In this document: positions 46,664 to 55,498 of the stretch, piece after piece
Numbering within the stretch: the stretch's first letter is position 1
How the letters are laid out: each line of letters opens with the position of its first letter
NCBI GenBank assembly: GCA_964469215.1
Contig: CAYXYB010000002.1
Span: 124,001 to 188,000, forward strand
Length of the DNA: 64,000 bases
Source: SKPS01 sp964469215
Lineage (GTDB): Bacteria > Bacteroidota > Bacteroidia > Bacteroidales > SKPS01
Reading direction: 5' to 3'
Made by a program: the position numbers and the translations under genes
Notes under the pieces: generated by a model
Told to the model about the DNA's origin: nothing
The model's database searches: none
The model's input: only the letters and a program-made list of their open reading frames with translations

Positions 46664-47151
46664 GAGGGATTGGGGTTTGGGTTGGTGGCGAATCAGTTTT
46701 TGCCTGCGATGCAAATGCTTGGTACACTATGGAGCTGGTTGACAAAGAGCGGTATTGCCGCAGAACTGGCAAGGGAACTGTACCCGAGTGATTAGAGGTG
46801 CTAAAGTATTGCGAGATTACTGATGCAAATTTACATAACTTGTACACATTGGCTACATACAGTTCACAAAAAAATTACGTCTTCAGGGACTAACCATTAC
46901 ATCAATGCCAACAGATCGATATCAAACCTTATGTCAAGTCACCAATGGGCTGGTTGGTCAAACTGGTTTTCGGATATAAGCAAGGGTGCAACTAATAGCA
47001 AGACTTTGGCAAAAAGTTATGCGTGACTAAACATTTTTCTTGCATGTTACCAATTTGTTCGTAATTTTATCCACTCTTCATTGCAAAAAACCAAACTAAC
47101 TTCCTCTAACTCATAAAACATATTGTTATGTAACCCCTAAAATCTAACGTT
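46664..47151. other. Intergenic gap without a recognised gene
   Basis: A+T-rich sequence upstream of the exported protein gene. No repeat, RNA or convincing ORF is seen. Confidence 0.45.
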
Positions 47152-47616
47152 ATGAAAATTTTAGTTCTTACCACAACCCTATTAATCCTAACAGCATTCA
47201 ATGCTATCTGCCAAAGCATCAACAACGTGCAAGCAGATATCAAGGGTAACTTTGTTATCATTACTTATGATCTGATGTGCGATAGTACAATGAAGATCAG
47301 TATACTATACAGTACCGATAATGGAACTACGTACAACAAATCAATTGTCATGGCAACCGGTGATATTGGTGTAAATGTAAAGCTGGGAAACACCAAACTC
47401 ATTATGTGGAATTATGTGGCAGACAGCATTGCTGACATCAATAGCATAACAAATATTTGTGTCATCGGACAAAGAGGGGCATCAACTATTATGGGGTGTT
47501 ACAAAAAACAAACCGCCAGTGGGACGGATCCGAATAAAAAATGTGGTGATACCGATAGGATGAAAGAAACATTTGATCGGATGGACGAGTTAATGGAAAT
47601 CATGGAAAGATACTGA
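47152..47616 (+). CDS. Exported protein with N-terminal Ig-like domain
   Basis: A 154-residue protein with a signal peptide (LLILTAFNAICQ). Residues about 22-115 form a beta-domain of the type INNVQADIKGNFVIITYDL ... ISILYSTDNGTTYNKSIVM. In Bacteroidota this domain often precedes other modules, such as a formylglycine-enzyme-like domain, in longer exported proteins. Here the protein ends soon after the domain with a short helix (DRMDELMEIMERY). It lies 47 bases before the IS3-family element, so it may be shortened or simply small. Confidence 0.55.
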   Translation: MKILVLTTTLLILTAFNAICQSINNVQADIKGNFVIITYDLMCDSTMKISILYSTDNGTTYNKSIVMATGDIGVNVKLGNTKLIMWNYVADSIADINSITNICVIGQRGASTIMGCYKKQTASGTDPNKKCGDTDRMKETFDRMDELMEIMERY

Positions 47617-47667
47617 GCAACCTAAGAAAATCACCTCTCGTAAAACTATGTAATTTGTGCATGTGTC

Positions 47668-48741
47668 TTAACACCCTATTTTTTGGACACTTTTAACAAA
47701 ATGGTTTAGGACATTATCCTTGTCATCTTGATTAAGCAAAGATAGCCCTTGCTCCGGATTTGTCAAGGGTAATACAAGCGATGATTCATTATTTTTATTT
47801 TTATTGGTATCATCGCCCTTGACAAATCCTTCGCTCAGTGCTGATGGTGGCTTAACAGGATGACAATCAAAGGCAGTATTCCAATACTCTATGGGTGATT
47901 TGCGTTTAAGTGCATGACGTCTTCGGCCGTTGTTATGCCAGTTGAAATATCTTTTAAAAACCTCTCTGGCATGATAAAGGCTTTCAAACACATAGCTTGT
48001 GATTACCTCTCGTTCAACACATGAGAATAAACTCTCCACATAGGCATTTTCCTCCGGTGTAGCCACATGAGTAAACTCCTGGGCTAGATTGTGGGACTCA
48101 CAGTATTTTTTTAATCCATTTGCAATGAACTGACTTCCATTATCGGTTCTGAGAATAATCTCCCGGGGTTTGCACTGGAACTGACATAGGGCTGCATGTA
48201 AACACAAAATCACGTCAGTGTGCTTCATCGAAAACTGCAGGCTCCAGCCAAGCACAGTGCGTGTGCCAATGTCCATTATGCATAACAGGTAGGCATTGCG
48301 ACGAGCACCATGAATATAAACATACTTGATGTCCATGCAAATATACTCCAGAGGTTTGGCATCATTTATCTTTCGCCATTTAACCCATCGTTTGGTTATT
48401 TTAGACTTGCCGGATCTTTCAAGCAGCAACCCATTGTCAGCCATCAGCCTGTAGGTCTTTTTGGGGTTTATGACATACCCCATGCTTCGTAGTTCTTCGT
48501 TGCTTAACTGGTACCCGTACCTATTGAATTCCTCACCAAATACTTCATTTATCAGAACATTAACAACCTGTTCGTTGCTAACCAGTTCACCTGTTTGCAT
48601 GGGCGTATGAGTACTGGGTTTGCAGCCTCGCCTGTTACCGGAAGATCTGTAATAGCTGCTACTTCGTGGCAGGGACAACCATCCACAAAGATCAGTACGT
48701 GATGCAAGCTGGTTATATGTTTCACACAATTGCTTTTTCAT
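47668..48741 (-). CDS. IS3-family transposase OrfB (DDE integrase domain)
   Basis: 357 residues with an HTH_21-type segment (GYQLSNEELRSMGYVINPKKTYRLM) and an rve integrase core. The catalytic triad is Asp in YICMDIKYVYI, Asp in LRTDNGSQF and Glu in EENAYVESLFS. The C-terminus GRRRHALKRKSPIEYWN is typical. Its ATG overlaps the orfA stop (ATGA). A fused OrfAB product is possible by -1 frameshifting on the A8 run at 48765-48758. The stop codon lies inside the left inverted repeat. Confidence 0.92.
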   Translation of the reverse strand: MKKQLCETYNQLASRTDLCGWLSLPRSSSYYRSSGNRRGCKPSTHTPMQTGELVSNEQVVNVLINEVFGEEFNRYGYQLSNEELRSMGYVINPKKTYRLMADNGLLLERSGKSKITKRWVKWRKINDAKPLEYICMDIKYVYIHGARRNAYLLCIMDIGTRTVLGWSLQFSMKHTDVILCLHAALCQFQCKPREIILRTDNGSQFIANGLKKYCESHNLAQEFTHVATPEENAYVESLFSCVEREVITSYVFESLYHAREVFKRYFNWHNNGRRRHALKRKSPIEYWNTAFDCHPVKPPSALSEGFVKGDDTNKNKNNESSLVLPLTNPEQGLSLLNQDDKDNVLNHFVKSVQKIGC

Positions 48742-49043
48742 CGGGAGAGGAATTTCGTTTTTTTTAAAAGCTCTTCCTTCACCTCTAGCTCGAGTGCCTG
48801 CCTGGCAATGATCTTTTTAAGCCGCTCATTCTCTTTCTCAAGGACTCTTACCTCTGGGTCTACCCTGTGGTACTGTGGGGCAAGCCCGTCAGGCCCATGT
48901 TTATTAAACATGTTCCGCCAACGATAATACAAACTTCGGGATAAGTTGTGTTTGCGGCATGTTACTTCAACCCCGTGATTCTCGCCCTCCTGTAAAATGG
49001 AAAGCTTTTCTTCGATGCTAAATTTTCGATTAATTCTGCTCAT
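48738..49043 (-). CDS. IS3-family transposase OrfA (helix-turn-helix)
   Basis: 101 residues: HTH_Tnp_1 domain (FSIEEKLSILQEGENHGVEVTCRKHNLSRSLYYRWR) and a leucine zipper (VRVLEKENERLKKIIARQALELEVKEELL) for dimerisation, as in all IS3 OrfA proteins. Eight adenines precede the stop. Slipping back one base there gives codons that run straight into orfB. Confidence 0.9.
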   Translation of the reverse strand: MSRINRKFSIEEKLSILQEGENHGVEVTCRKHNLSRSLYYRWRNMFNKHGPDGLAPQYHRVDPEVRVLEKENERLKKIIARQALELEVKEELLKKTKFLSR

Positions 49044-49112
49044 GATTCCGCTAATTTACTGTACTAATTTGATTCAACAAAATCTGTCCAGTGAATTAGG
49101 GGGTTAAGACAG

Positions 49113-50447
49113 TATATAAAACAAGTTGGAGAAAAGAAGGTGCTGTTTCCAATCAATCTGTCAACAGACAATCCGGGAAAGATACACATAACAGCGGTAT
49201 ATGAATTAGATCACACAAGGTATGCATCATTCTTGCAAGACTTTATACTCTCTGCCAATAGGGAAGCTTTAAAAGAAATCATAATGCCGATCCTGGCAAT
49301 CGACTCATTAAATCAAAGCTTTCGCTCGCGTATAAACCAGGTCAAGACAGCCGATATTGAAAACTTCAAGTCAAAAAGGGACAGTCTTACCCGTACGTTC
49401 AACATCAAACAGACCACACCAAGAGAGTTACAGCGAAATATTGATGCAGTTATTGGTCAAAACATTCGAATTATAGAGAATGAATTTTTAACAATTGACG
49501 ATATGCTATCACAGGGAATTCATTATCCACGAGCATTACTCCTAGCCTGTAGTGTGAAGAAAGCAAGTATTACGGATGTTCGTAAAAAGGATTACGATTT
49601 ATCAGTTGATATTGAATTCGTTTTTGATAATTCCGGCATTAGTCGGATAAATCAGAGGCTAAATTCCATGCCAATTAAAGAGCTAAAAAATTTTGTTGAA
49701 AAGCTGGACTTCGAGAAGGTTTATGACAAAAACATAAAAAAACTTAGCAGGAAACACAAGGATATTGAAATTCAAAAAAGCAGAAACGGAACATACAGTT
49801 TAAAGAAAAACTTCGAGGAAGGTAAACTGTATGCCATTCTGTTAGATGCCAATGGAGAAATCATCCAAAAGGTAAAGATCTCAGATTTTAGTGAAAGGCA
49901 TATAAATAATTCAGAAAGAAAGTACAATGCAACCCTAACAATCAGTAAAGATGTTTTTGAAAGAGCCAAATATTTGACATTTAATGAAGAATACAGGGCA
50001 TATCACACAGAATTATTGGGTACTAAAGCAACAGCACACCATTCTGTAATTCCAACCACAAGCGCGGCTAACACGTTTTCATTACGGGTGAGTCCATTTT
50101 TTAACTATTACGATCCATACCATTATGCCAGATTAAGAATAGGTGGCGTTATTGAATTACCTTTGAATAATATTCAGCATCTCATGAGATCGTTAACTAT
50201 TAACCCAGCAATTTCAATTGACTTTGGGGAAACCATATTAAACACCAGAAGAAGTTGGTCTGCCGGAATCACTTACATACCATCGATATATGGAATGACA
50301 AATAGTGTGAAATTCAGAACGGCACAAGGGAATGATGTAAAAAGGTACATGCATGAGATTGGGATTCACTATTGTTATCACTCTATTGAAATGGGCATTG
50401 GTTACACTTGGAAAAGACACCCGTCATTGTTCACAAAAGAATTGTAA
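49113..50447 (+). pseudogene. Outer-membrane beta-barrel protein gene, fragment between two IS elements
   Basis: The frame reads as protein from the right edge of the IS3 element (YIKQVGEKKVLFPINLSTDNPG) to the left edge of IS66, where TTG|TAA ends it artificially (TKEL). The middle is helical. The C-terminal part has alternating beta-barrel strands (SLRVSPFFNYYDPYHYARLRIGG; IGIHYCYHSIEMGIGYTWKR). The N-terminus and signal peptide were lost at the IS3 side; the last 28 codons lie at 52833-52917. The apparent GTG start at 49140 is not the original one. Family unknown; an outer-membrane location is inferred from the strand pattern. Confidence 0.75.
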
Positions 50448-50514
50448 GCCTTCGGTGAACTACATATTGCAGACATAAATTGATGTTCTGATTTTTGTCG
50501 GCAAAAACTAAATC

Positions 50515-50793
50515 ATGAGTCGAGAAGAGAAAGTTTCAATGATGCTGGCAATGGTTGATCAATATCGTGCCAGTGGTCTAACGCAGGAACAGTTCAGTAG
50601 AGAACAAGGAATCGCTATTTCGGTTTTACGCTATTGGTTGTCCAAATTTAGGCAGGAAAACAATGGCCCTGGTTTTATTCAATTGGACGGAATAATTCAC
50701 CAGGAGTTTCGCATCGTGTTTCCAAACGGAGTTGAACTGTTCGTTCCAACGCAAACACCTATAGCCGATATTCAGCAACTGATCCAATTCTGA
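50515..50793 (+). CDS. tnpA: IS66 accessory protein TnpA
   Basis: 92 residues with a helix-turn-helix (SGLTQEQFSREQGIAISVLRYWLSKFRQ). This is the standard first gene of IS66 elements and is needed for transposition by an unknown step. tnpB follows after four bases. Confidence 0.85.
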   Translation: MSREEKVSMMLAMVDQYRASGLTQEQFSREQGIAISVLRYWLSKFRQENNGPGFIQLDGIIHQEFRIVFPNGVELFVPTQTPIADIQQLIQF

Positions 50794-50797
50794 TATT

Positions 50798-51166
50798 ATG
50801 TTTTCCGTTTCGTCGACCCGGTATTTTCTGTTCCGGGCACCAACAGACATGCGTAAGAGCTTCGATGGGCTGTGCGGGATCATCTCCGGCCAACTCCACC
50901 AAAACCCAATGAGTGGTGATATTTACGTCTTCATCAACAAGCAACGAAACCGGGTGAAGTTATTGCGATGGGAACCGGGAGGGTATGTCCTTTTTTACAA
51001 GCGTTTGGAACGGGGGACTTATGAATTACCGCCATGGGAACAGAGTGCATTGGGCAACACTCTGGAATATGCCGAATTGGCCATGATTGTATCGGGAATT
51101 TCTCTGAGAAATGCAAAAAAAAGGACACGTTTTTTACAACAAAATGCTGTGAATAAAAACTCCTGA
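50798..51166 (+). CDS. tnpB: IS66 accessory protein TnpB
   Basis: 122 residues with the family core YFLFRAPTDMRKSFDGLCGIISGQ, then GDIYVFINKQRNRVKLLRWEPGGYVLFYKRLERGTYELP. An IS66 Orf2-like protein of normal length. Confidence 0.92.
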   Translation: MFSVSSTRYFLFRAPTDMRKSFDGLCGIISGQLHQNPMSGDIYVFINKQRNRVKLLRWEPGGYVLFYKRLERGTYELPPWEQSALGNTLEYAELAMIVSGISLRNAKKRTRFLQQNAVNKNS

Positions 51167-51192
51167 AATGCTTATCTGACAAGAGATACAAG

Positions 51193-52734
51193 TTGTATTT
51201 TTGTTTCATGGCAAGCGCAGAAATGATACAGATTTCAAAAGCAGATTACGATGCATTTATTGCAATGAAATCTGCCAACGAAACACTCCAATCTGCGCAT
51301 AACAAGCTTCAAGAAGACTACGAATACGTCCGTTTTGAGCTCGCACAGCTAAAAAGGCTTGTTTTTGGTTCAAAAAGCGAACAGTTCAAATCGGCTGCTC
51401 CAGACGCACAGCAAATGTCCCTGTTTGATGTTCCTGCCGAAGATGTGGATATTCAAAAGGAGAAGATTACATACACCCGTAAGCGTAATGATGGTGAGAA
51501 AAAGAAGCCGGTACGCGAAGAACTACCAGCTCATCTGCCAAGAGTTGAGCACATAATGGAGATTGAAGATTTGCCTGAAGGTGCCATCAAGATCGGAGAA
51601 ATAACTTCAGAACACCTTGAGTACAAGAAAGCAGAACTTTATGTAGTAAAAGTCATTCGTCCCAAATACCTTCTTGCTTCTGATGATGAATCCAGTACTA
51701 TTGCAATTGCACCCGTGTTTGAACTGCCACTTCCAAAGAGCAAAGTTGGTGCAGGTTTGTTATCTCACCTGATGATCAGCAAATATGTTGACCATCTCCC
51801 TTTTTATCGCCAGGTTCAAATCTTAAAAAGGTTAGGAGTCACTCTTCCAGAGTCCACTATCAGCGGATGGTTCAGAGGGACATGTGAGCTTCTGGAACCC
51901 CTGTATAACGAACTCAGAAAACAATTACTGGACACCGATTATCTGATGGCCGACGAAACACCGATTCCGGTGCTGACCAGGGACAAACCCGGTTCAACAC
52001 ATAAGGGTTATCACTGGGTTTACAACGATCCCATCCGAAAAATGGCTGTTTTTGACTACCGGACTTCCCGGGGAAGAGAAGGACCCAAAGCATTTTTAAA
52101 GAACTATTCAGGAAATCTTCAAACCGATGGATACGTTGCCTACAATGATTTATCCAACAAGAACATTTCGCTCATGGCATGTATGGCTCATGCCCGCCGG
52201 AAGTTCGACCAAGCCAAAGGCAATGATCCAGAGCGTGCTGAACATGCCTTGAAGTTATTCCAAAAACTCTACGCCACTGAACGCAAGGCGCGGGAGGCAG
52301 AGATGGATTATGAACAAACCCGGTTGCTTAGACTGGAAGAGGCACTGCCTGTTCTGAAAGAAATAAAAGCTTGGCTTGATGAAGAAATCCTGATAGTAAC
52401 ACCTGCCAGCGCAATTGGGAAAGCAATTGCATATACACTGGGCCTCTGGCCACGATTGATTCGCTATCTTGAGCAAGGCCGCTTCCATATTGACAATAAC
52501 CTGATCGAAAACATCATTCGACCGGTTGCTCTTGGACGCAAAAACTACCTGTTCGCCGGTTCTCACGATGCCGCCCAAAACGCTGCCATGTTCTACTCCT
52601 TTATGGCTACTTGCAAAATGAATGATATTAATCCTGAAATTTGGCTCGAGCATGTGCTGTCAGTAATCAGAACACATCCCGTGGAAAGACTCCATGAATT
52701 GCTGCCAGGCAATATACCAACCAAAAGCCCCTGA
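51193..52734 (+). CDS. tnpC: IS66 transposase TnpC
   Basis: 513 residues. A leucine-rich N-terminal coiled coil (about 15-60) with LKRLVFGSKSEQ, a zinc-binding-like middle region and the DDE domain follow. Catalytic residues lie in LMADETPIPVL, LQTDGYVAYN and IDNNLIENIIRP. The C-terminal IS66 cap (KNYLFAGSHDAAQNAAMFYSFMATCKMN) is complete. Confidence 0.94.
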   Translation: MYFCFMASAEMIQISKADYDAFIAMKSANETLQSAHNKLQEDYEYVRFELAQLKRLVFGSKSEQFKSAAPDAQQMSLFDVPAEDVDIQKEKITYTRKRNDGEKKKPVREELPAHLPRVEHIMEIEDLPEGAIKIGEITSEHLEYKKAELYVVKVIRPKYLLASDDESSTIAIAPVFELPLPKSKVGAGLLSHLMISKYVDHLPFYRQVQILKRLGVTLPESTISGWFRGTCELLEPLYNELRKQLLDTDYLMADETPIPVLTRDKPGSTHKGYHWVYNDPIRKMAVFDYRTSRGREGPKAFLKNYSGNLQTDGYVAYNDLSNKNISLMACMAHARRKFDQAKGNDPERAEHALKLFQKLYATERKAREAEMDYEQTRLLRLEEALPVLKEIKAWLDEEILIVTPASAIGKAIAYTLGLWPRLIRYLEQGRFHIDNNLIENIIRPVALGRKNYLFAGSHDAAQNAAMFYSFMATCKMNDINPEIWLEHVLSVIRTHPVERLHELLPGNIPTKSP

Positions 52735-52832
52735 ATCCAAATACAGCTTCTAGCAGGCCTAGCAAACACCTAGGTTCCCCAGCCACCTATTGGCCATACG
52801 ATCTGTACTTCGCCGAACGCTTACAAAGAATT

Positions 52833-52917
52833 TGTTTTTGACAATGGTGTACTTACAACATTGCCAGTAATCAAACACAAAGGTGTCGTTTTTCACTTCG
52901 GGTTTAGTTGGAAATAA
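52833..52917 (+). pseudogene. C-terminal end of the outer-membrane-protein gene beyond IS66
   Basis: Joining base 50443 to base 52833 (removing IS66 and one copy of AAAGAATT) restores the frame. The codons then read VFDNGVLTTLPVIKHKG, then VVFHFGFSWK and a TAA at 52915. This is a typical last strand of an outer-membrane barrel. It proves that IS66 cut this gene 28 codons before its end. Confidence 0.88.
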
Positions 52918-52994
52918 GCCAATCTGTTACATGATATGGCCCATTTCACCTGACCAAAATCCAGTAAGAACTGAAATATATGGCCAACTGCAAG

Positions 52995-53753
52995 TTATCG
53001 GCACAGATCCTCAATATGATCATAGGCCACCTCCAGCCCCAATTCACCGGCTTTGCTGAGATCGAGACATGCTCTTTCCTTAGATCCCATTGCATGATAA
53101 GCAAGGCCGCGATACAGGTAGTTTTGTGCAACCTTTGGATTCAGCTCAATGGCAAAGGTAAAATCCTTTATAGCGCTCTTGACATCCTTCTCCTCTTGTC
53201 TGGCTAACCCCCGTAACTGGTATCCCATATAAAAGCTTGGCCAAAGTCTAATCGCTATAGTATAGTCTTCAATTGCTTCTTGACGTTCACCCAACTGCTC
53301 TTTGATTAAACCTCCAATTATTATAGACATCCAAACATCATGGTTGAATATGATTGCACTATCAACATCCTGCTTTGCTCCATGCAGATCCTTGCGAGCT
53401 AACTTGACGAATGCTCTTTGGTTTAGTGCCTCAATCATGGTAGAATCTAACCTGATTGCCTGATTCAAATCCTGCATTGCTTCCGGATAAGCCTTAGTTT
53501 CACTGTAAGCCCTGCCACGGCGGTAAAAGTACTCCGGGTTCAGGGAATCAAATTCGATTGCTTTGGTATACTGCAAGATCGCCTCGTCATAGTCCTTTTG
53601 ATCAAAGGCTTCTTTAGCCAGTCCGGCAAAGTCAATCTGTTCATTTTTCTGTTCATTTTTCTGCTCATTTTTCTGTTCATTTTTCTGTTCATTTTTCTGT
53701 GTACATCCGCTCATAATAATAAATCCAAAAAGTAAAAGCAATAATCTGTTCAT
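52995..53753 (-). CDS. TPR lipoprotein with KNEQ repeats
   Basis: 252 residues from ATG 53753. Lipobox LFGFIIMSGC, then five or six copies of KNEQ (a 12-bp tandem repeat), then about six tetratricopeptide repeats (AFDQKDYDEAILQYTKAIEFDSLNPEYFYRRGRAYSETKAYPEAM ...). TPRs bind other proteins, here outside the cytoplasm. The frame is open up to 53990, where an ATG overlaps the RAMP gene stop. Those 79 upstream codons have no signal sequence in front, so the inner start is preferred. It is the last gene of the minus-strand cluster. Confidence 0.75.
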   Translation of the reverse strand: MNRLLLLLFGFIIMSGCTQKNEQKNEQKNEQKNEQKNEQIDFAGLAKEAFDQKDYDEAILQYTKAIEFDSLNPEYFYRRGRAYSETKAYPEAMQDLNQAIRLDSTMIEALNQRAFVKLARKDLHGAKQDVDSAIIFNHDVWMSIIIGGLIKEQLGERQEAIEDYTIAIRLWPSFYMGYQLRGLARQEEKDVKSAIKDFTFAIELNPKVAQNYLYRGLAYHAMGSKERACLDLSKAGELGLEVAYDHIEDLCR

Positions 53754-53986
53754 GGTGTATGGTTTTAAGGTTTGTGTTGCAAAGAAATAAAATAGCTGGT
53801 TTTCCATGGTCTTCCGATCATATTTCAACGCACTATTATTCGAGAAAGGCTTGATCACCGGATCTTGATACGACAGAAAACAGCCTATGGATCTGGTTAC
53901 CCTGTACTTCCCAATAATCAGCGTTTGATCCCCTTTTCTTAATGCGATTGCGGATCTCTTTTTTAGTTTTTGCCTTATCATTTCCA

Positions 53987-54649
53987 TCATTTCATTCGTA
54001 TATCAATGCTATCCTTAATTGTGAGATCTTCGATTCTTATACGCCCATATCCATGTGAGCCAAAGCTACCAAGAGACCCCCGCTCCATTAGTTTGATAGA
54101 ATCTTTGACTAATTGCAGTACCTTTGCTGTATCTTCATTCTCGTTTACAGTTACAAATATTTCCAGATTAAAACTGGTGCCAGGCATAACGTATTCCTGT
54201 ATTCTTGTTTCAGGACAAACGGTGCCCCCATTTATTGCACTCAGAACTATGGTGTCATTTTCCCCATGACCAATGTTGACAGATTCATCTTCTTTTGAAA
54301 GCAAAGGGCAGTCCATGACTAATACTCTCCCTTGATTCGATAGTCCTGTCATAGTGTCAAAATTAGTTCCGAAAAGCATTCCTGCAACTGATGTGTTTTC
54401 TTGTATGTTTAATTCATTTGATTGTGTGATATCGGGTGCTAACCCGGGATATGATAGATCTGTCATTGCCCGTAACAACCCTTTTACCATAGATGCTGGG
54501 ATATAGGGTTTTCCGGTAATTTGGTCTCGGACAATTCTCCTTAGTGGACCATATTCATTGGATCCATTATCGCATACGCCAATATGCATTCTGGATAGAG
54601 TAATAATTTTCCCAGTAATATGGATTGTTTGATATTTCTTTTCTATCAT
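53987..54649 (-). CDS. RAMP-superfamily protein, Csm3 (Cas7)-like
   Basis: A 220-residue protein with a Cas7/Csm3 pattern. The first strand and loop are IHITGKIITLSRMHIGV, followed by IVRDQITGKPYIPASMVKGLLRAM (as in Csm3 VVRD...PIIPGSSIKGKMR). Then come FGTNF, the thumb-like VLSAINGGTVCPETRIQEYVMPGTSFNLEI and the C-terminal glycine-rich loop GSLGSFGSHGYGRIRI. Csm3 forms the RNA-binding backbone of type III complexes and cuts target RNA with an aspartate in the GAIDSPVVRD loop. The aligned residue here is Leu36, so slicing is unlikely. It follows the Cas6b-like gene; no Cas10, other RAMP gene or CRISPR array is in view. Confidence 0.8.
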   Translation of the reverse strand: MIEKKYQTIHITGKIITLSRMHIGVCDNGSNEYGPLRRIVRDQITGKPYIPASMVKGLLRAMTDLSYPGLAPDITQSNELNIQENTSVAGMLFGTNFDTMTGLSNQGRVLVMDCPLLSKEDESVNIGHGENDTIVLSAINGGTVCPETRIQEYVMPGTSFNLEIFVTVNENEDTAKVLQLVKDSIKLMERGSLGSFGSHGYGRIRIEDLTIKDSIDIRMK

Positions 54650-54740
54650 TGATTTCTGTCTTCTATTTTAATGCTTGTTGCTATTCCTTTGTTTCGAATC
54701 TTTTATGGTGGCTTATGGCTGCTTTCGATTTAAAACACTT

Positions 54741-55454
54741 TTAATGACGATTTAGCAGAGACTGGCATGGTTTGCTGATGACCACGCCAAATCCGGCACT
54801 GGTATGGCTGCCAAGGCCGATGTAATCGGGTAGTGTGACATTGGTCGTGAAATCGGCTGAGATATTGATCAGATTACGGTTTTTGTAAGGTATCACATCC
54901 TCACAACCAATACTCATGATCCTTAATTCTGCCTTCTTCTCTATCATCCATCCAATCCCCTTTGCCATCGACAGAATATTTCCACGCAGAATCTTCTCCA
55001 GAAACAACATCTTCTCGTTGGGCGTTTCCACCAATTTGTAAGCTTGGTAGTTTTTCTGACTTAGAGGGTGCCACTTAGAAATATGGTAGTTGAACCATTG
55101 ATCCCATACCTGCATGGTTACAGTAACTGCATTTACGCGCTGCACCCGAATGTCGTAACTTCTGCCGTTCAACAGCAATACCCCGTGATGTTCACGGAAG
55201 AAATGGTGAATCTCTCCAACACCCTCATCCAGACAGTATATGACAGGCCTGCGGTTGATGATCTTGTATTGGATGCGAGGATATCGATACACAAAACCCT
55301 CGGAACCGGGCAGGTGGTTGTGGCAAAAGACGTGAGCCCCACCTACCACACCCGTAATGGCTGCTCTGAAGGCATCCAGCTCCCAATGCTCAATGGGCTC
55401 TGCAAAATGAACTTCCAAAATGCGTATCTTCTTCATTTTGACTTTACTCTTCAT
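54741..55454 (-). CDS. Cas6b-like CRISPR RNA endonuclease family protein
   Basis: 237 residues (or 231 from the second ATG, MKKIRILEV). The N-terminal half shows the Cas6b pattern HNHLPGSEGFVYRYPRIQYKII and IYCLDEGVGEIHHF. The second half ends in the RAMP glycine-rich loop IGLGSHTSAGFGVV (residues 212-225). Cas6 enzymes cut CRISPR precursor RNA in the repeat. Several histidines (45, 47, 83, 84) are candidates for catalysis. No CRISPR repeat is present in the window, so a substrate, if any, is elsewhere. The gene begins 44 bases after the outer-membrane barrel gene and lies in the same run of genes as the GTPase. Confidence 0.8.
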   Translation of the reverse strand: MKSKVKMKKIRILEVHFAEPIEHWELDAFRAAITGVVGGAHVFCHNHLPGSEGFVYRYPRIQYKIINRRPVIYCLDEGVGEIHHFFREHHGVLLLNGRSYDIRVQRVNAVTVTMQVWDQWFNYHISKWHPLSQKNYQAYKLVETPNEKMLFLEKILRGNILSMAKGIGWMIEKKAELRIMSIGCEDVIPYKNRNLINISADFTTNVTLPDYIGLGSHTSAGFGVVISKPCQSLLNRH

Positions 55455-55498
55455 AACAAATTTGTTCTAAGTGGCAACAAATGATCTATTCTTCACCT

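Larger units (their letters stand above)
47664..49111 (-). mobile_element. IS3-family insertion sequence, complete
   Basis: A 1448-base element. The left end TGTCTTAACACCCTATTTTT and the right end (reverse complement TGTCTTAACCCCCTAATTCA) form imperfect terminal inverted repeats with TG...CA ends. It carries orfA and orfB in the usual arrangement. No clear target duplication is visible (left flank ATG, right flank GTA), so one flank may have been rearranged. It sits at the 5' side of an outer-membrane-protein gene. Confidence 0.88.
50444..52824 (+). mobile_element. IS66-family insertion sequence, complete, with 8-bp target duplication
   Basis: A 2381-base element bounded by inverted repeats GTAAGCCTTCGGTGAACTAC (left) and GTAAGCGTTCGGCGAAGTAC (reverse complement of the right end). 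It is flanked by a perfect direct repeat AAAGAATT (50436-50443 and 52825-52832), the 8-bp duplication typical of IS66. It carries tnpA, tnpB and tnpC, all intact, so it may be active. It interrupts the outer-membrane-protein gene. Confidence 0.96.

Noticed and set aside
53754..53990. N-terminal extension of the TPR lipoprotein from ATG 53990
   Set aside because: The lipoprotein signal at 53753 would be buried 79 residues inside; the extension has no signal of its own. An independent small ORF there cannot be excluded.
55068..55484. Plus-strand ORF of 138 codons opposite the Cas6b-like gene
   Set aside because: It is antisense to a clear Cas6b-like protein, and its composition is like that of a shadow frame.
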